NCBI GenBank assembly: GCA_963781285.1 | Contig: CAWAFI010000005.1 | Coordinates: forward strand, 372,001 to 436,000 | Length of the DNA: 64,000 bases | Direction: 5' to 3' | Source of the DNA: CAIWHR01 sp963781285 | GTDB lineage: Bacteria > Pseudomonadota > Gammaproteobacteria > Burkholderiales > Casimicrobiaceae | In this document: in pieces, positions 49,446-58,183 of the stretch | Position numbering within the stretch: position 1 is the stretch's first letter | Layout of the letters: each line of letters starts with the position of its first letter | The notes under the pieces: generated by a model | The model's input: the letters and a program-made list of their open reading frames with translations, nothing else | What the model was told of the DNA's origin: nothing | The model's database searches: none | Made by a program: the position numbers and the translations under genes

Positions 49446-52019
49446 ATGCCCGCATCGACCGCCACCGTCGACACCCGTCCGCCGGATCGCGAACCCGCGG
49501 CGTGCGCCGTGGCCCCCGACGCGGGCTGCTGCTACCACTGCGGCAAGCCGAACGCCGAGCCGATGCGTTGGCGTGCGGTGCTGAACGGCGCGCCGCGCGA
49601 ATTCTGTTGCGCCGGCTGTCTCGGCATCGCGCAGACGATCCATGTCGCCGGGCTCGACGCCTTCTACGATCGGCGTACCGCAGTGGGGGATCGGCCGGTT
49701 CCCTCCGGTGACGCGCCCGACGAGTGGTCGCACTGGGACGATGCAGCGGGCGCGGGTGGGCTCGTGCGCACGACGCCGGACGGGCAGCGCGAGGTGTCGC
49801 TTCTGCTCGAAGGGATCCATTGCGGCGCCTGCATCTGGCTCGTCGAAACGTGGCTTTCCCGGCATCCAGGCGTCGTGCACGCCAGCGTCAACTTCGCCAC
49901 GCGGCGTGCACGCGTCGTGTTCGATCCCGCGGTGACACACCTTTCGGATGTCTTGCGCGCGGTGGTGTCAATCGGCTACCACGCGTATCCGTATGACCCG
50001 GCGCGCCGCGAGATGCTCGTGCGGCGCGAGTCGCGGACACTGCTGTTGCGTCTCGCCGTCGCGCTGCTCGCAATGATGCAGGTGATGATGTTCGCGGTAC
50101 CGACGTACGTCACCGTGGACGGCGTCGAGCCTGCACATCGCCTGCTGCTCGAATGGGCGAGCCTCACGCTGACGCTGCCGTCGCTCCTGTATTCCGCGGC
50201 GCCGTTCTTTCGCGGTGCATGGCGCGACCTCGCGATCAAACGGCCCGGGATGGACGTGCCGGTTGCGCTTGGCCTCGCGGCGGCGTTCGGTGCCAGCGTA
50301 TGGGCGACGTTCCGTGGCGAGGGTGCGGTCTACTACGATTCGGTGACGATGTTCATCGCGCTGCTCCTGCTCGCGCGCTACGTCGAGCTCGTCGCGCGGC
50401 GGCGGGCCGGCGATGCGGTCGAAGCGGTGGCGCGCGCCCGGCCGGCATCGGCCGAGCGGCTGGTCGCCTGGCCCGCACGGCGCGACGTCGAAAGTGTGGG
50501 CGCGGCAGCGTTGGCAGAAGGCGACATCGTGCTGGTGCGCCCAGGTGGCACGATCCCGGCCGACGGCACGGTCGTCGAGGGTCGCGGCAATGTCGAAGAA
50601 GCGATTCTGACCGGCGAATCCCGGCCGCGGACGCGAGGCGTCGGCGACCCCGTGCTGGCTGGATGCGTGGCGCGAGACACCGCGCTCGTAATTCGGGTGA
50701 CGGCCGCCGGCGAAGCCACACGACTCGCGGCAGTGCTGCGTCTGGTCGAGCGCGCGGCGAGCGAGCGGCCGCGTCTGGCGCGCGTCGCCGACCGTATCGC
50801 CACGTGGTTCGTCGGTGCGTTGCTCGCCCTTGCTGCGATCGTCGCGATCGCGTGGTCGCAGCACGATCCCGCGCGCGTGCTGGCGGTGACCTTCGCGGTG
50901 CTCGTTGTCTCCTGTCCGTGCGCGCTGTCGCTCGCGACGCCGGCGGCGCTGGCGGCGGCGGCGGGTGCGCTCGCGCGGCGGCAGGTCGTCGTCGCGCGCG
51001 CCGATGCGCTCGAAACACTCGCGCGCGTTACCCACGTCGTGTTCGACAAGACGGGGACGTTGACGCTGGGCCACGTCGCTCTCCTCGATACACAGGTGCT
51101 CGGCAGCGCGACACGCGACGGCGCAGTGGCACTTGCGGCGGCACTTGAAGCGCAGTCCGAGCACCCGCTTGCGCGGGCTTTTCGCGCTGCCGGCGCCGGC
51201 CTCGAGCTGCCGTGCATCAAGCATCTGCAGGCCGTTGCCGGACACGGGGTCGAAGGTGTCGTCGCGGGGCGGATCGTGCGGCTTGGGCGGCCTGACTTCG
51301 TCGGCGCGCTGTCGGGCCAGTCCCTTCCCGCCGCCGTGGGCGAGGCCGATCCGGCCGCTACGCTCGTCGCGTTGGGCGACGGCGCCGGCTTCACCGCCGT
51401 TTTTGCGCTGGGCGACGCCCTTCGGCGCGGCGCGCGCGAGTTGATCATGGAGCTGCGCGAGCAGGGCATTGTTCCGATGCTTCTGTCTGGCGATCGCACG
51501 CCGACGGTCGGGACCGTGGCCGCGGCGCTCGGCATCGAAGACGCGCGCGGCGACGCGCTGCCCGAGGACAAGCGGGCGGCGGTCGCCGCGCTGCAGGCGG
51601 GCGGCGCCGTGGTGGCGATGGTGGGCGATGGCATCAACGACGCGCCGTCGCTGGCGCAGGCACAGGTCTCGGTGAGCCTCGGCAGCGCGACGCCGCTCGC
51701 GCAATGGACCGCCGATGTCGTCGTGCTGTCGGACGATCTGCCGCGGATCGCCGGCGCGATTGCCCACGCGCGCCGGACGTTGCGCGTCGTGTACCAGAAT
51801 CTCGCGTGGGCGGTCGCCTACAACGCCATCGCCATCCCTGCGGCCGCGCTCGGGTTGGTGACGCCATTGGTCGCCGCAATCGGGATGTCGGTGTCGTCGC
51901 TGGTGGTCGTCGCCAACGCGCTGCGCGTCGCGCGGATGCGCGACCCGCGGCAAGGAACGGCGGTGGACATCGATACCGCGGCATGCGCGATCGCCGTACG
52001 TGACGCCGGGCGCATATGA
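49446..52019 (+). CDS. ccoI: copper-transporting P-type ATPase for cbb3 oxidase assembly (FixI/CcoI)
   Basis: 857 residues from ATG at 49446 (49425 possible). The N-terminus has a CYHC...CCAGC cysteine cluster (C29/C32 and C54/C55/C58), then a heavy-metal domain GIHCGACIWLVE with CxxC at 126-129. The P1B features follow: VSCPCALSLATPAAL (metal-binding CPC), FDKTGTLTLGH (phosphorylated Asp), TGES actuator (ILTGESRPRTRG) and GDGINDAPSLAQAQ. This layout is that of FixI/CcoI, which exports copper for the binuclear centre of cbb3 oxidase. It is followed by ccoS at once. Here ccoIS come before ccoNOQP rather than after ccoGH. Confidence 0.95.
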   Translation: MPASTATVDTRPPDREPAACAVAPDAGCCYHCGKPNAEPMRWRAVLNGAPREFCCAGCLGIAQTIHVAGLDAFYDRRTAVGDRPVPSGDAPDEWSHWDDAAGAGGLVRTTPDGQREVSLLLEGIHCGACIWLVETWLSRHPGVVHASVNFATRRARVVFDPAVTHLSDVLRAVVSIGYHAYPYDPARREMLVRRESRTLLLRLAVALLAMMQVMMFAVPTYVTVDGVEPAHRLLLEWASLTLTLPSLLYSAAPFFRGAWRDLAIKRPGMDVPVALGLAAAFGASVWATFRGEGAVYYDSVTMFIALLLLARYVELVARRRAGDAVEAVARARPASAERLVAWPARRDVESVGAAALAEGDIVLVRPGGTIPADGTVVEGRGNVEEAILTGESRPRTRGVGDPVLAGCVARDTALVIRVTAAGEATRLAAVLRLVERAASERPRLARVADRIATWFVGALLALAAIVAIAWSQHDPARVLAVTFAVLVVSCPCALSLATPAALAAAAGALARRQVVVARADALETLARVTHVVFDKTGTLTLGHVALLDTQVLGSATRDGAVALAAALEAQSEHPLARAFRAAGAGLELPCIKHLQAVAGHGVEGVVAGRIVRLGRPDFVGALSGQSLPAAVGEADPAATLVALGDGAGFTAVFALGDALRRGARELIMELREQGIVPMLLSGDRTPTVGTVAAALGIEDARGDALPEDKRAAVAALQAGGAVVAMVGDGINDAPSLAQAQVSVSLGSATPLAQWTADVVVLSDDLPRIAGAIAHARRTLRVVYQNLAWAVAYNAIAIPAAALGLVTPLVAAIGMSVSSLVVVANALRVARMRDPRQGTAVDIDTAACAIAVRDAGRI

Positions 52020-52029
52020 GCGGGTCCGC

Positions 52030-52269
52030 ATGGAGATCCTGGCCCTGCTGATTCCACTGTCGGTAGTGCTCGCGCTTCTGATCGGTGCGGGATTCTGGTG
52101 GTCGGTCCGAAGCGGCCAGTTCGACGATCTCGAAGGACCGGCGCATCGCATCCTGGCCGACGACGACACGAGCGATGTGATCCCGGGCGCTACGCAGGAA
52201 CGTGGTGGGGATGCAGCGCAGCCGGCTGCTTTGACTTCGATCAATCCCGGCCCGGAGAAGCCTCGGTAG
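52030..52269 (+). CDS. ccoS: cbb3 oxidase assembly protein CcoS
   Basis: 79 residues starting MEILALLIPLSVVLALLIGAGFWWSVRSGQFDDLEG. One membrane helix followed by the SGQFDDLEGPAHRIL segment, which is the signature of CcoS. It is needed for heme and copper insertion into CcoN. The ATG at 52030 lies 11 bases after the ccoI stop. The FNR-like site for ccoN lies inside the end of this coding region (52231-52244). Confidence 0.93.
   Translation: MEILALLIPLSVVLALLIGAGFWWSVRSGQFDDLEGPAHRILADDDTSDVIPGATQERGGDAAQPAALTSINPGPEKPR
52231..52244 (+). promoter_or_regulatory. FNR-type binding site upstream of ccoN
   Basis: TTGACTTCGATCAA differs from the FNR consensus TTGAT-N4-ATCAA at one of ten defined bases. 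A -10-like TAGCAT at 52267-52272 and a start near 52279 would put the site at -41.5, the class II activator position. It lies inside the last codons of ccoS, so the downstream ccoNOQP operon has its own oxygen-regulated promoter. Confidence 0.82.
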
Positions 52270-52414
52270 CATCGCTGCTTTATCGAAGTGGGACGCCGGG
52301 CCCGTTCCGGGGTTTTCCACGGCAAGAGGCAAGACGCCCTGGTCCCGGTTCGCGAACCGGAAGCGCGGGCGGCACGGACACGTGGGTTGCGTGGGGATCA
52401 CAGGAGCCTAAACG

Positions 52415-53857
52415 ATGAGTGCCACGAGCACGGCGGCAACGTTCAATTACAAAGTGGTGCGCCAGTTCTCGATCGTGACGGTCGTCTGGGGCATCGTGGG
52501 CATGCTGGTCGGCGTGATCATCGCCGCCCAGCTGCTGTGGCCCGAGCTCAACTTCGACATTCCCTGGCTCTCCTACGGCCGGCTGCGGCCGCTGCACACG
52601 AATGCGGTGATCTTCGCCTTCGGCGGCAGCGCGTTGTTCGCGACGTCGTATTACGTCGTCCAGCGCACGTGTCAGGTCCGGCTCTTCTCGGATGGCCTCG
52701 CGGCGTTCACGTTCTGGGGCTGGCAGGCGGTCATCGTGCTGGCGGCGGTCACGCTGCCGCTCGGGTTCACCTCGGGCAAGGAATACGCCGAGCTCGAGTG
52801 GCCGATCGACATCCTGATCACGCTCGTCTGGGTCGCCTACGCCATCGTGTTCTTCGGCACGATCGTGCTGCGCAAGACACCGCACATCTATGTCGCCAAC
52901 TGGTTCTTCGGCGCGTTCATCCTGACGGTCGCGGTGCTGCATCTCGTCAACAGCGCGGAAATGCCCGTCTCGTTCTGGCCGATGAAGTCGTACTCGGCCT
53001 ACGCCGGCACCCAGGATGCGATGGTCCAGTGGTGGTACGGGCACAACGCCGTCGGCTTCTTCCTGACCGCGGGCTTCCTCGGGATGATGTACTACTTCGT
53101 GCCGAAGCAGGCGGGCCGGCCAATCTATTCGTACCGCTTGTCGGTCGTCCACTTCTGGGCGCTGATCTTCACGTACATGTGGGCGGGCCCGCACCACCTG
53201 CACTACACGGCGCTGCCCGACTGGACGCAGTCGCTCGGCATGCTGTTCTCCCTGATCCTGCTCGCTCCGTCGTGGGGCGGCATGATCAACGGCATCATGA
53301 CGTTGTCGGGCGCGTGGTACAAGCTGCGCGACGACCCCATCCTCAAGTTCCTGATCGTGTCGCTGTCCTTCTACGGGATGAGCACGTTCGAGGGCCCGAT
53401 GATGTCGATCAAGACCGTCAACGCACTGTCGCACTACACCGACTGGACGATCGGCCACGTGCACTCGGGTGCGCTCGGCTGGGTCGCGTTCATTTCGATC
53501 GGCTGCATGTACTACCTGATCCCGCGGATGTTCGGCAAGACCGAGATGTGGTCGGTGCGTCTGATCACGCTGCACTTCTGGGTTGCGACGATCGGCGTCG
53601 TGCTCTACATCGCGGCGATGTGGATCGCCGGGGTGATGCAGGGCCTGATGTGGCGCGCGGTGAATGCCGACGGCACCCTGACCTACGCGTTCGTCGAAAG
53701 CGTGAAGGCGACCTATCCGTTCTACGCGATCCGGCTCCTCGGCGGCACGCTGTTCTTCGCGGGCATGCTGGTCATGGCGTACAACGTGATTCGGACGGTC
53801 GCCGGCGGCAGGGCGGTCGAAGGGCCGATTCCCGTCGCCGCGCCGGCGCACGCGTAA
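52415..53857 (+). CDS. ccoN: cbb3-type cytochrome c oxidase catalytic subunit I
   Basis: 480 residues, 12 membrane helices. Key metal ligands are visible in context: LRPLHTNAVIFAFGGSALF near 68 (heme His), YMWAGPHHLHYTALPDWTQS near 253 (the CuB His pair), and IGHVHSGALGWVAFI near 348 (heme and CuB histidines). The cross-linked Tyr of cbb3 lies in the helix with ALIFTYMWAG. This is the oxygen-reducing, proton-pumping subunit. It is the first gene of ccoNOQP, with an FNR site about 170 bases upstream. Confidence 0.97.
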   Translation: MSATSTAATFNYKVVRQFSIVTVVWGIVGMLVGVIIAAQLLWPELNFDIPWLSYGRLRPLHTNAVIFAFGGSALFATSYYVVQRTCQVRLFSDGLAAFTFWGWQAVIVLAAVTLPLGFTSGKEYAELEWPIDILITLVWVAYAIVFFGTIVLRKTPHIYVANWFFGAFILTVAVLHLVNSAEMPVSFWPMKSYSAYAGTQDAMVQWWYGHNAVGFFLTAGFLGMMYYFVPKQAGRPIYSYRLSVVHFWALIFTYMWAGPHHLHYTALPDWTQSLGMLFSLILLAPSWGGMINGIMTLSGAWYKLRDDPILKFLIVSLSFYGMSTFEGPMMSIKTVNALSHYTDWTIGHVHSGALGWVAFISIGCMYYLIPRMFGKTEMWSVRLITLHFWVATIGVVLYIAAMWIAGVMQGLMWRAVNADGTLTYAFVESVKATYPFYAIRLLGGTLFFAGMLVMAYNVIRTVAGGRAVEGPIPVAAPAHA

Positions 53858-53867
53858 GGGGCGACGC

Positions 53868-54482
53868 ATGAAGCTCAATCAGGAACTGCTCGAAAGGAAC
53901 GTCGGCTGGATGATCGTCTGCATCGTCCTGCTGGTGAGCGTCGGCGGTCTCGTCGAAATCGTGCCGCTGTACTTCCAGAAGTCGACGACGGAGCCCGTCA
54001 AGGGGGTCAAACCCTACACGCCGCTCCAGCTCACGGGTCGCGACGTCTATCTGCGCGAGGGTTGCTACAACTGCCATTCGCAGATGATTCGGCCGTTCCG
54101 CGCGGAGACCGAGCGCTACGGCCACTACTCGGTGGCCGGTGAGTTCGTCTACGATCATCCGTTCCAGTGGGGCAGCAAGCGCACCGGGCCCGATCTCGCG
54201 CGCGTCGGCGGCCGTTACTCCGACGACTGGCACCGCGTGCACCTCAACAATCCGCGCGACGTGGTGCCGGAATCGAACATGCCGGGCTACCCGTGGCTCG
54301 CGAAAGCGTCCGCCTCCGCCGGCGACATCCAGGACAAGATGAAGGCGCTGCGCCGAGTCGGAGTCCCCTACACCGACGCCGAAATCGCCAAGGCACCGGA
54401 CGAGCTGAAGGGCAGGACCGAGCAGGATGCGCTGGTCGCCTACCTGCAGAACATGGGCCTGGCCGTGAAGATGGAGAGGTGA
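53868..54482 (+). CDS. ccoO: cbb3 oxidase mono-heme cytochrome c subunit II
   Basis: 204 residues. N-terminal membrane anchor (WMIVCIVLLVSVGGLVEIVPLYF, about 14-36) and a periplasmic cytochrome c domain with a single CxxCH in REGCYNCHSQMIRPF (C66, C69, H70). Axial Met probably in NMPGYPWL. It passes electrons from CcoP to CcoN. GGGGCGACGC precedes the ATG. It starts 11 bases after the ccoN stop. Confidence 0.96.
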   Translation: MKLNQELLERNVGWMIVCIVLLVSVGGLVEIVPLYFQKSTTEPVKGVKPYTPLQLTGRDVYLREGCYNCHSQMIRPFRAETERYGHYSVAGEFVYDHPFQWGSKRTGPDLARVGGRYSDDWHRVHLNNPRDVVPESNMPGYPWLAKASASAGDIQDKMKALRRVGVPYTDAEIAKAPDELKGRTEQDALVAYLQNMGLAVKMER

Positions 54483-54485
54483 GCG

Positions 54486-54677
54486 ATGAACATCTACAGC
54501 GCCATCGGCATCGTTACGACGGTACTCTCGTTCGTGGCCTTCCTCGGCGTCGTTGCCTGGGCGTACAGCAAGCGGCGGGCGTCGGCGTTTGCGGAGGCGG
54601 CCAATGCGCCATTCGCGCTGCCCGACGACGCGGACGACATTGGTTCGGCAAGCGGACGGAGCCGCGGCCATGAGTGA
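54486..54677 (+). CDS. ccoQ: cbb3 oxidase subunit CcoQ
   Basis: 63 residues with one membrane helix (AIGIVTTVLSFVAFLGVVAWAYSKRR, about 5-30). Its position between ccoO and ccoP and its size identify it as CcoQ, a small subunit that stabilises the complex. GAGAGGTGAGCG precedes the ATG. It overlaps the ccoP start by 8 bases. Confidence 0.9.
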   Translation: MNIYSAIGIVTTVLSFVAFLGVVAWAYSKRRASAFAEAANAPFALPDDADDIGSASGRSRGHE

Positions 54678-55641
54678 TTTCACTTCGGAATTCTGGAACT
54701 GGTACGTGATCGTCCTCACGATCGGTTCGATCGGCTATTGCGCGTGGCTGCTGTGGGTTACCGGCAGGGCCAAGGTCAAATCTGGCCAGCCCGCGTTGCC
54801 GACCGCCGCGGGTCCGGGGGGAAAGCCGGTCGAACTTACCGGTCACACGTGGGACGGCGATCTCTCCGAATACAACAACCCGCTGCCGCGGTGGTGGATG
54901 TGGCTGTTCTGGATCACCATCGTGTTCTCGCTGGGCTACCTCGCCGCGTATCCGGGGCTGGGCAGCGTAAAGGGCGTGCTGGGATGGACGTCGACGGGCG
55001 CCTGGGCGAAGGAGACCGCGGAGACCGACGCGCGGCTGAAACCGCTGTACGACAAGTACCTGAAGATGGATCTGGCGGCCGTTGCCGCTGACAGCCAGGG
55101 ACGGGCAATGGGCGAGCGGATCTTCCTCAACAACTGCGCGCCGTGTCACGGATCGGACGCCCGGGGCTCGCGCGGTTTTCCCAGCCTCGCCGACAACGAT
55201 TGGCTCTACGGCGGCGATCCGGCGATGATCGTCACGTCGATCACCGACGGCCGCATGGGGGTGATGCCGGCACTCGGTCCGGCGCTGGGCGAGGACGGCG
55301 TGAAGAACGTTGCCGCGTACGTCCGCTCGCTGTCCGGCATCGCGCACGACAAGCTGAAGGCGCAGCTCGGCAAGCCGCTGTTCGAGCAGAGCTGCGCCGC
55401 GTGCCACGGCGTGGATGGCAAGGGCAACCAGGCGATCGGCGCACCCAACCTCACCGACGCGATCTGGCTCTATGGCAGCTCGGAGTCGACCATCGTCGAG
55501 GGGATCATGAAGGGCCGGCATCTTGGCATAGAGGAAGGTCATCCGCCGATGCCGGCGCACAAGGGCGTACTCAGTCCCGCGCAGATCAACCTCGTCGCCG
55601 GGTACGTCTGGGGCCTGTCGAACAAGCCCGCCGCCAGGTGA
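54670..55641 (+). CDS. ccoP: cbb3 oxidase di-heme cytochrome c subunit III
   Basis: 323 residues. Two N-terminal membrane helices (WYVIVLTIGSIGYCAWLLWV, near 11; MWLFWITIVFSLGYLAAYPGL near 77) and two cytochrome c motifs, CAPCH at 156-160 and CAACH at 242-246. The cytoplasmic hairpin carries NNPLPRWW. It accepts electrons from soluble cytochromes. ATG at 54670 overlaps ccoQ by 8 bases; a longer frame begins inside ccoQ but is not family-like. Confidence 0.96.
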   Translation: MSDFTSEFWNWYVIVLTIGSIGYCAWLLWVTGRAKVKSGQPALPTAAGPGGKPVELTGHTWDGDLSEYNNPLPRWWMWLFWITIVFSLGYLAAYPGLGSVKGVLGWTSTGAWAKETAETDARLKPLYDKYLKMDLAAVAADSQGRAMGERIFLNNCAPCHGSDARGSRGFPSLADNDWLYGGDPAMIVTSITDGRMGVMPALGPALGEDGVKNVAAYVRSLSGIAHDKLKAQLGKPLFEQSCAACHGVDGKGNQAIGAPNLTDAIWLYGSSESTIVEGIMKGRHLGIEEGHPPMPAHKGVLSPAQINLVAGYVWGLSNKPAAR

Positions 55642-55768
55642 TGCAAGACGCGGCTGCGGCCGCGGGGCGCTCCCTGGCGGCGAAGTGTCGCGCCGGCGCC
55701 TGCGCCGCGCCCGCGCGCGTCCGGCGCCTGCCTTTGTGCTCGCACGCCGGGCGCGCGATACTTCCGTC

Positions 55769-57202
55769 GTGAACGCCAACGATCCTTCGCTGCAGGTCCC
55801 GCCGGTCGCGGCGCCCGCGTCGGTCGAGGAGGTTGCGCTCTACGAGATCCGCAAGAAGATCTATCCGCGCGCGGTTACCGGCGTGTTCATGCGGTGGCGC
55901 TGGACGCTGATCTTCGCCACGCAAATCCTCTACTACGGACTGCCGTGGCTCTCGTGGAACGGACGCCAGGCGGTGCTTTTCGAAATCGCCGCGCGCAAGT
56001 TCTACATCTTCGGACTCGTGTTCTGGCCGCAGGACGTCATCTACCTCACCGTCCTGCTGGTCCTCGGCGCGTTTTCGCTCTTCCTGTTCACCGCTGTCGC
56101 CGGGCGGCTGTGGTGCGGTTACGCGTGTCCGCAAACCGTCTACACCGAGATTTTCCTGTGGATCGAGCGCAAGATCGAGGGCGAACGCCTGGCCCGGATC
56201 CGCCTCGACGGCGAGCCGCTGTCGATGCGCAAATTCGGCAAGAAAGCGGCGAAGCACGCGGTGTGGATCGTGCTCGCGCTGTGGACCGGCATCACGTTCG
56301 TCGGCTATTTCACTCCGATCAAGGAGCTCGTCGCCGCGATCCCGTCGCGGCTCTCCGGCTGGGAGACGTTCTGGGTGCTGTTCTACGGCTTCGCCACCTA
56401 CGGCAACGCGGGGTGGATGCGCGAGCAGGTGTGCAAGTACATGTGTCCGTACGCGCGGTTCCAGTCGGTGATGTTCGACAAGGACACGATGATCATCGCC
56501 TACGACGCGCAACGCGGCGAGCCGCGCGGCGCACGCAGCCGGAAGACCGACATCAAGACCGCGGGCCTTGGCCATTGCATCGACTGCTCGATCTGCGTGC
56601 AGGTGTGCCCGACCGGCATCGATATCCGCAAGGGGCTGCAATACGAGTGTATCGGCTGCGCCGCGTGTGTGGACGGCTGCGACCACGTGATGGACAAGAT
56701 GGGCTACCCGCGCGGGCTCATCCGCTACGCGTCGGAGAACGGGCTCGCGAACCACTACGACCGCAGGGCGATGTGGCGGCATGTGCTGCGCCCGCGCACG
56801 CTGCTCTACACGGGTCTGCTGGTGGCGATCGCGGTCGCTGCCGGCATCGCGCTGGCGCTGAAGAATCCGCTCAAGGTCGACGTGATCCGCGATCGCGGTG
56901 CGCTCGCTCGCGAAACGGTGCCCGGTATGATCGAGAATGTCTACCGGCTGCAGATCATGAACACCGACGAAAAGCCGCGGCAGTTCACGGTCGATGTGCA
57001 GGGCCTGCCGGAGATCAAGGTCGCCGGCATCGAGGAGCCGGTGGCGGTCGGCGCCGCGGCGACGCGCCTCGTGCCGCTGCGGGTGCAGGTACCCGCGGAC
57101 TCCGGCAAGCCGGGCTCCAACCCGATCGAATTTGTCGTGCAGGCGACCGACGACCCGACACTTGCGCGGCGCGAGAAGTCCACGTTCCTGCTGCCGCGCT
57201 GA
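55769..57202 (+). CDS. ccoG: cbb3 oxidase accessory protein CcoG (polyferredoxin)
   Basis: About 477 residues from GTG at 55769 (a GTG at 55685 would add a basic, low-complexity segment). Membrane helices alternate with ferredoxin sites: GRLWCGYACPQTVY near 115, QVCKYMCPYARFQ near 220, CIDCSICVQVCPTGID near 271 and CIGCAACVDGCDHVMD near 298. The Ig-like C-terminal domain follows. CcoG is thought to reduce copper in the cbb3 assembly route. It starts 127 bases after ccoP. Confidence 0.92.
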   Translation: MNANDPSLQVPPVAAPASVEEVALYEIRKKIYPRAVTGVFMRWRWTLIFATQILYYGLPWLSWNGRQAVLFEIAARKFYIFGLVFWPQDVIYLTVLLVLGAFSLFLFTAVAGRLWCGYACPQTVYTEIFLWIERKIEGERLARIRLDGEPLSMRKFGKKAAKHAVWIVLALWTGITFVGYFTPIKELVAAIPSRLSGWETFWVLFYGFATYGNAGWMREQVCKYMCPYARFQSVMFDKDTMIIAYDAQRGEPRGARSRKTDIKTAGLGHCIDCSICVQVCPTGIDIRKGLQYECIGCAACVDGCDHVMDKMGYPRGLIRYASENGLANHYDRRAMWRHVLRPRTLLYTGLLVAIAVAAGIALALKNPLKVDVIRDRGALARETVPGMIENVYRLQIMNTDEKPRQFTVDVQGLPEIKVAGIEEPVAVGAAATRLVPLRVQVPADSGKPGSNPIEFVVQATDDPTLARREKSTFLLPR

Positions 57203-57207
57203 TCCCG

Positions 57208-57741
57208 ATGACGACCGCCGATACGATGCGTGCCCCCGCCTTCGATTCGACCCCCTGGTACCGGCAGCGGTGGCCGTGGCTTCTGATCGCGGGCCCCGCG
57301 ATCGTCGTCGTTGCCGCGTTCGTCACCGCGTGGCTTGCCGCGGCGACCGACGACGGCGTCATCGCCGACGACTACTACAAGCGCGGCCTCGTGATCAACA
57401 AGGAGCTCGAACGCACGACGCGCGCGGAGCGGATGAAGCTGGGTGCCGTATTGCGTGTTGCGGGGGACGGCACGGTTCGGCTCGAGATGAGCGGGTTTGC
57501 CGATGCGGCGGCGGCGCCGGCCACGGTGTTGCTGACGCTCACGCATCCGACGCGGGCGGGACACGACCGTGCGGTGACACTGGCGCGTGGCGTCGACGGA
57601 CTCTACACTGGTACGCTCGTTGCGCCGGCGCCCGGCCGCTGGCACATCACGATCGAGACCGCGGCGTGGCGATTGCCGGCCGCAGTGGTTAACGGCAAAC
57701 TCGATGAAGTTCGCGTCGGCGCCGCGCGCGCCGTCGATTGA
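57208..57741 (+). CDS. ccoH: cbb3 oxidase assembly protein FixH/CcoH
   Basis: 177 residues. The pattern of FixH is seen: WYRQRWPWLLIAGPAIVVVA near 15 with one membrane helix, VIADDYYKRGLVINKELERT near 52, and a beta-rich periplasmic domain ending in WRLPAAVVNGKLDEVRV. It is required for stable cbb3 assembly. It begins 5 bases after ccoG, so they are co-translated or co-transcribed. Confidence 0.92.
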   Translation: MTTADTMRAPAFDSTPWYRQRWPWLLIAGPAIVVVAAFVTAWLAAATDDGVIADDYYKRGLVINKELERTTRAERMKLGAVLRVAGDGTVRLEMSGFADAAAAPATVLLTLTHPTRAGHDRAVTLARGVDGLYTGTLVAPAPGRWHITIETAAWRLPAAVVNGKLDEVRVGAARAVD

Positions 57742-57794
57742 ATAAGGCGAGCACCGAGCCGGCGGCAGGTAGCGGCGGGACCGAGGAGGCGGCA

Positions 57795-58136
57795 ATGGAT
57801 CTGACGGGCAATCTGGCGCACCGGCTGATGTGGGTTATCTGGCCGGCGTTTCTCGTGGCCGGCGTCGCAGAGGTGATTTTCTTTACCATCTTCGACCCGT
57901 TCGACCTGCATTTCTTCGGCGCGACGCTCGACATGTCGCGCCAGGGGATCTACACGATGGGTTTCTTCGGGTTCTGGGCGCTCGGCATCGCGTCGTCGGC
58001 GCTCACGGTGTTCCTCGAGCGCTCGCCGTGGGAAGTGAACCGGTGTCCGGTCGACCCGCCGGACCGCCCCCCGGGCTGTCCCAAGCGCGACGAGCCCGAT
58101 GCCTGCTGCGCCCCAGGTGAAGCGGCGCCGCGCTAA
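57795..58136 (+). CDS. small membrane protein at the end of the cbb3 operon
   Basis: 113 residues from an ATG with a GAGGAGG ribosome-binding site. Two membrane helices (MWVIWPAFLVAGVAEVIFFTIFDP near 12; GFFGFWALGIASSALTVFL near 57) and a Cys-rich tail (CPVDPP...PGCPKRDEPDACC). I recall similar short proteins next to cbb3 genes in betaproteobacteria, without known function. The C-terminal cysteines could bind copper or iron, which is only a guess. It ends convergent with fnr. Confidence 0.65.
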   Translation: MDLTGNLAHRLMWVIWPAFLVAGVAEVIFFTIFDPFDLHFFGATLDMSRQGIYTMGFFGFWALGIASSALTVFLERSPWEVNRCPVDPPDRPPGCPKRDEPDACCAPGEAAPR

Positions 58137-58183
58137 CGACGCCCGGATCGCGCGGGCGCGGCCCTCTCTCGCCTGCTATGTCG

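Noticed and set aside
49968..52325. Open frame of about 785 codons opposite ccoI
   Set aside because: Antisense frame in GC-rich DNA; the P-type ATPase motifs lie on the plus strand.
52280..53878. Open frame of about 530 codons on the minus strand opposite ccoN
   Set aside because: It is the shadow of ccoN, with Arg/His/Asp-rich composition and no recognisable family; ccoN on the plus strand has full metal-ligand motifs.
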